Assembly (NCBI GenBank): GCA_016793525.1 | Contig: JAEUJT010000474.1 | Location: 1 to 7,595, forward strand | DNA length: 7,595 nt | DNA from: Archangium sp. | GTDB taxonomy: Bacteria; Myxococcota; Myxococcia; Myxococcales; Myxococcaceae | Direction: 5' to 3' | Part shown: in pieces, positions 6,277 through 7,595 of the stretch | How positions within the stretch are numbered: position 1 is the stretch's first letter | How the letters are laid out: every line of letters begins with the position of its first letter | Program-made: the position numbers and the translations under genes | The notes under the pieces: generated by a model | What the model saw: only the letters and a program-made list of their open reading frames with translations | The model's database searches: none | Told to the model about the DNA's origin: nothing

Positions 6277-6365
6277 GGCATCACCTCCAGCCGAGGAGCG
6301 TGGCACCCGCCGAGCGCGGCGTGCGGTGAAGAAAAATGAAGAACAGAAGCAGAAACGCTGCGCCG
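6277..6365 (-). other. CapA-SIP intergenic spacer with strong ribosome binding site
   Basis: The 89-bp spacer ends on the minus strand in GGAGGTGATGCC before the SIP ATG. A GC hairpin (about 6301-6322, GCACC-CGCCG with CGGCG-TGC, AGCG loop, two-base bulge) is present. On the minus strand its T-rich tract (TTTTT at about 6332-6338) lies before the stem rather than after it, so it is not an intrinsic terminator for CapA. Read-through from CapA to SIP is therefore possible. Confidence 0.35.
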
Positions 6366-7382
6366 TTACCGCGCGCGGAGCCGCCCGTCGGTGTCGACCA
6401 GCACGCCGGTGTGCGGGAAATCGGCGTTCGACAGCGTTCGCACCATCGCCGCGCCTCGACCCGCCACGTCGAGCGCCGGCAGGCCTTTGTCTCGCTGCAG
6501 CGTGGAGATGAGCCGCCCGTCGACGAAGCGCCCGTCGGCGCCGAGGGTGACGTCGAGCAGCACCGAGACGCCCAGCGGCCCACCCAAGCTGAAGCGGCCG
6601 TAGGTCGCGAAGTTCCCGAGGGAGTAGGCGATGAGGTGGCCTCGGTAGAGCTCCATGGCGCGCAGCACATGGGGCCCATGGCCGAACACCACGTCGGCCC
6701 CGGCGTCGATGACCCCGTGGGCGAAGGTCTTCAGGTCGCCTCGATTTTCTCCCAGGTAACGCTCGCTGCCGTCGATGACGTGTGTCGCCTGTGGCCCTTC
6801 GGCGCCGCCGTGGAAGCTCACCAGCACCAGGTCGTGCGTCTTCTTCGCGCTCGCCACCAGCGCCTTCGCGGCCTCGACATCGTTCACGTCGTTCGTCGCG
6901 GTCGAGGTGTGGAAGGCCACCAGCGCGACCTTTCGCCCCTTCACCACGCGCGTACCCACGCTCCCCACCGGGCCCGACCAGGTGATGCCTACGCCGTCGA
7001 GCGCCTTCTCCGTCTCGCGGCGGCAGGCGTCACCGAAGTCTCCCGCGTGGTTGTTCGCGGTCGACGCGAAGTCGATGCCCACCGCTTTGAAGGTCTCCGC
7101 GTACGTCGTGGGCGAGCGAAAGGCGAAGCAGTTGCCGCCTTTGCGGCACTTCGCGCTGGTGCCCGAGTCGCACAGCGGGCCCTCGAGGTTCACGAACGTC
7201 GCGTCGGCGTCGCCGAGGAGCGCCGCGACCTCGGCCAATACCGCAGGCGCTCCGCCCGGCGCGAGGTGCCCCGCGGGGACCGTGGTACCCACCATCACGT
7301 CGCCGACGGCGCGGATCCGCAATTCGTCGGAGGGCGAGGTGGGCTCCGCGGCCAGCAGCGCGGCGAGCAGCAGCGGCGTCAT
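6366..7382 (-). CDS. Secreted CapA/PgsA-family metallophosphatase-fold protein
   Basis: A 338-residue protein of the CapA family (PGA_cap domain, calcineurin-like fold), named for poly-gamma-glutamate capsule synthesis but often of unknown role outside Bacillus. A short leader, MTPLLLAALLAAEP, suggests export with cleavage near residue 12. Motifs in order: VGDVMVG (26-32); FVNLEGPL (63-70); TANNHAGDFG (108-117); VSFHGGAE (188-195); VFGHGPHVL (232-240); and YSLGNF (253-258). These include the usual Asp, Asn and His metal ligands. Cysteines at 71, 79, 85 and 120 near the active face could pair as disulfides in the periplasm. The frame continues far upstream, but ATG 7382 is set by the leader and by GGAG about ten bases before it. 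The start overlaps the stop of the upstream gene (ATGA), so translation is coupled. No capBC-like ligase genes are visible, so a true capsule role is not supported. Confidence 0.9.
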   Translation of the reverse strand: MTPLLLAALLAAEPTSPSDELRIRAVGDVMVGTTVPAGHLAPGGAPAVLAEVAALLGDADATFVNLEGPLCDSGTSAKCRKGGNCFAFRSPTTYAETFKAVGIDFASTANNHAGDFGDACRRETEKALDGVGITWSGPVGSVGTRVVKGRKVALVAFHTSTATNDVNDVEAAKALVASAKKTHDLVLVSFHGGAEGPQATHVIDGSERYLGENRGDLKTFAHGVIDAGADVVFGHGPHVLRAMELYRGHLIAYSLGNFATYGRFSLGGPLGVSVLLDVTLGADGRFVDGRLISTLQRDKGLPALDVAGRGAAMVRTLSNADFPHTGVLVDTDGRLRAR

Positions 7383-7595
7383 CGACCGGCGTCTCCCACC
7401 GGGCGGCGAACGACCTGCAGGTGGCTGCGCTTCTCGGGGCTCGCGTCGGGGTAGCCGAAGCGCATCGGCAAGGCGCGCTTGGGCTGCGCCGCGTACACGT
7501 CGCGCAGCTCGGCCTGGTAGCCCTCCCACGTGCCGAGGAACGACTTTTGAAACGAGCCGTACGTCTCCAACGTGAGGCCGGCCTGCTTCACGAAG
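7379..7595 (-). CDS. 3' end of an unidentified gene, possibly nitroreductase-like
   Basis: The last 71 codons of a gene that enters from the right edge; the true start is outside. The frame stays open to the edge, with strong G/C third positions, and ends at TGA 7381-7379, overlapping the CapA ATG by four bases. The tail reads LETYGSFQKSFLGTWEGYQA, then LPMRFGYPDASPEKR and VVRRPVGDAGR. The pattern LPMRFGYP followed by RRPV resembles the C-terminus of nitroreductase/Acg-like flavoproteins (a Leu-Arg-x-Gly-Tyr-Pro then Arg-Arg-Pro), but with so little sequence that is a weak guess. Confidence 0.72.
   Translation of the reverse strand, partial: FVKQAGLTLETYGSFQKSFLGTWEGYQAELRDVYAAQPKRALPMRFGYPDASPEKRSHLQVVRRPVGDAGR

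Noticed and set aside
6301..6322. GC hairpin near CapA 3' end as a terminator
   Set aside because: The T-run is on the wrong side of the stem for minus-strand transcription and absent on the plus strand.
6336..7454. 372-codon plus-strand frame opposite CapA
   Set aside because: It is antisense to a gene with all CapA motifs, lacks any recognisable domain and has shadow-type composition.

Overview
This window comes from a GC-rich bacterial chromosome. Codon third positions are almost always G or C in the real genes. A very cysteine-rich lipoprotein with a short lipobox leader, a Thr/Pro/Arg-rich low-complexity leader on a small orphan protein, and an iron/CapA accessory set all fit the Myxococcota (myxobacteria and relatives). 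That placement is inference; there is no rRNA or marker gene here to prove it. I see no tRNA, rRNA, CRISPR, insertion sequence or phage genes.

Layout. (1) 1-2178, minus strand: a two-gene unit, an orphan protein with a possible SRPBCC-like fold (2178-1417) followed 33 bp later by a large Cys-rich outer-membrane-type lipoprotein that runs off the left edge (from 1383). (2) 2297-3406, plus strand, divergent from that unit: an M20-family ArgE-type acetylornithine deacetylase with its metal ligands present. (3) 3409-3603: a coding-like 3' remnant without an N-terminus, directly behind the argE stop. (4) 4289-3690, minus: a TetR regulator, divergent from (5) a four-helix membrane protein (4409-4828, plus). 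Between them lie three copies of one 13-bp element, a strong candidate operator array. (6) 4851-5614, plus: an eroding stretch. It holds a small SH3-domain gene and a small four-helix membrane protein gene, each apparently split by a one-base frameshift. (7) 5581-7595, minus: a nitroreductase-like (uncertain) 3' end entering from the right edge, overlapping by ATGA with a secreted CapA-family metallophosphatase, then a siderophore-interacting FAD-binding reductase with a near-ideal ribosome binding site. These three probably form one transcript.

How the genes work together. The clearest regulatory unit is the TetR/membrane-protein pair, where one operator array sits between the two divergent starts. 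The ArgE enzyme is alone, with no other arginine genes visible. The right-hand minus-strand set combines envelope (CapA) and redox/iron (SIP) functions but no siderophore synthesis or transport genes are visible. No large novel system is evident. The best leads are the three-element operator and its unnamed membrane target, the split genes at 4851-5614, and the fragment after argE.
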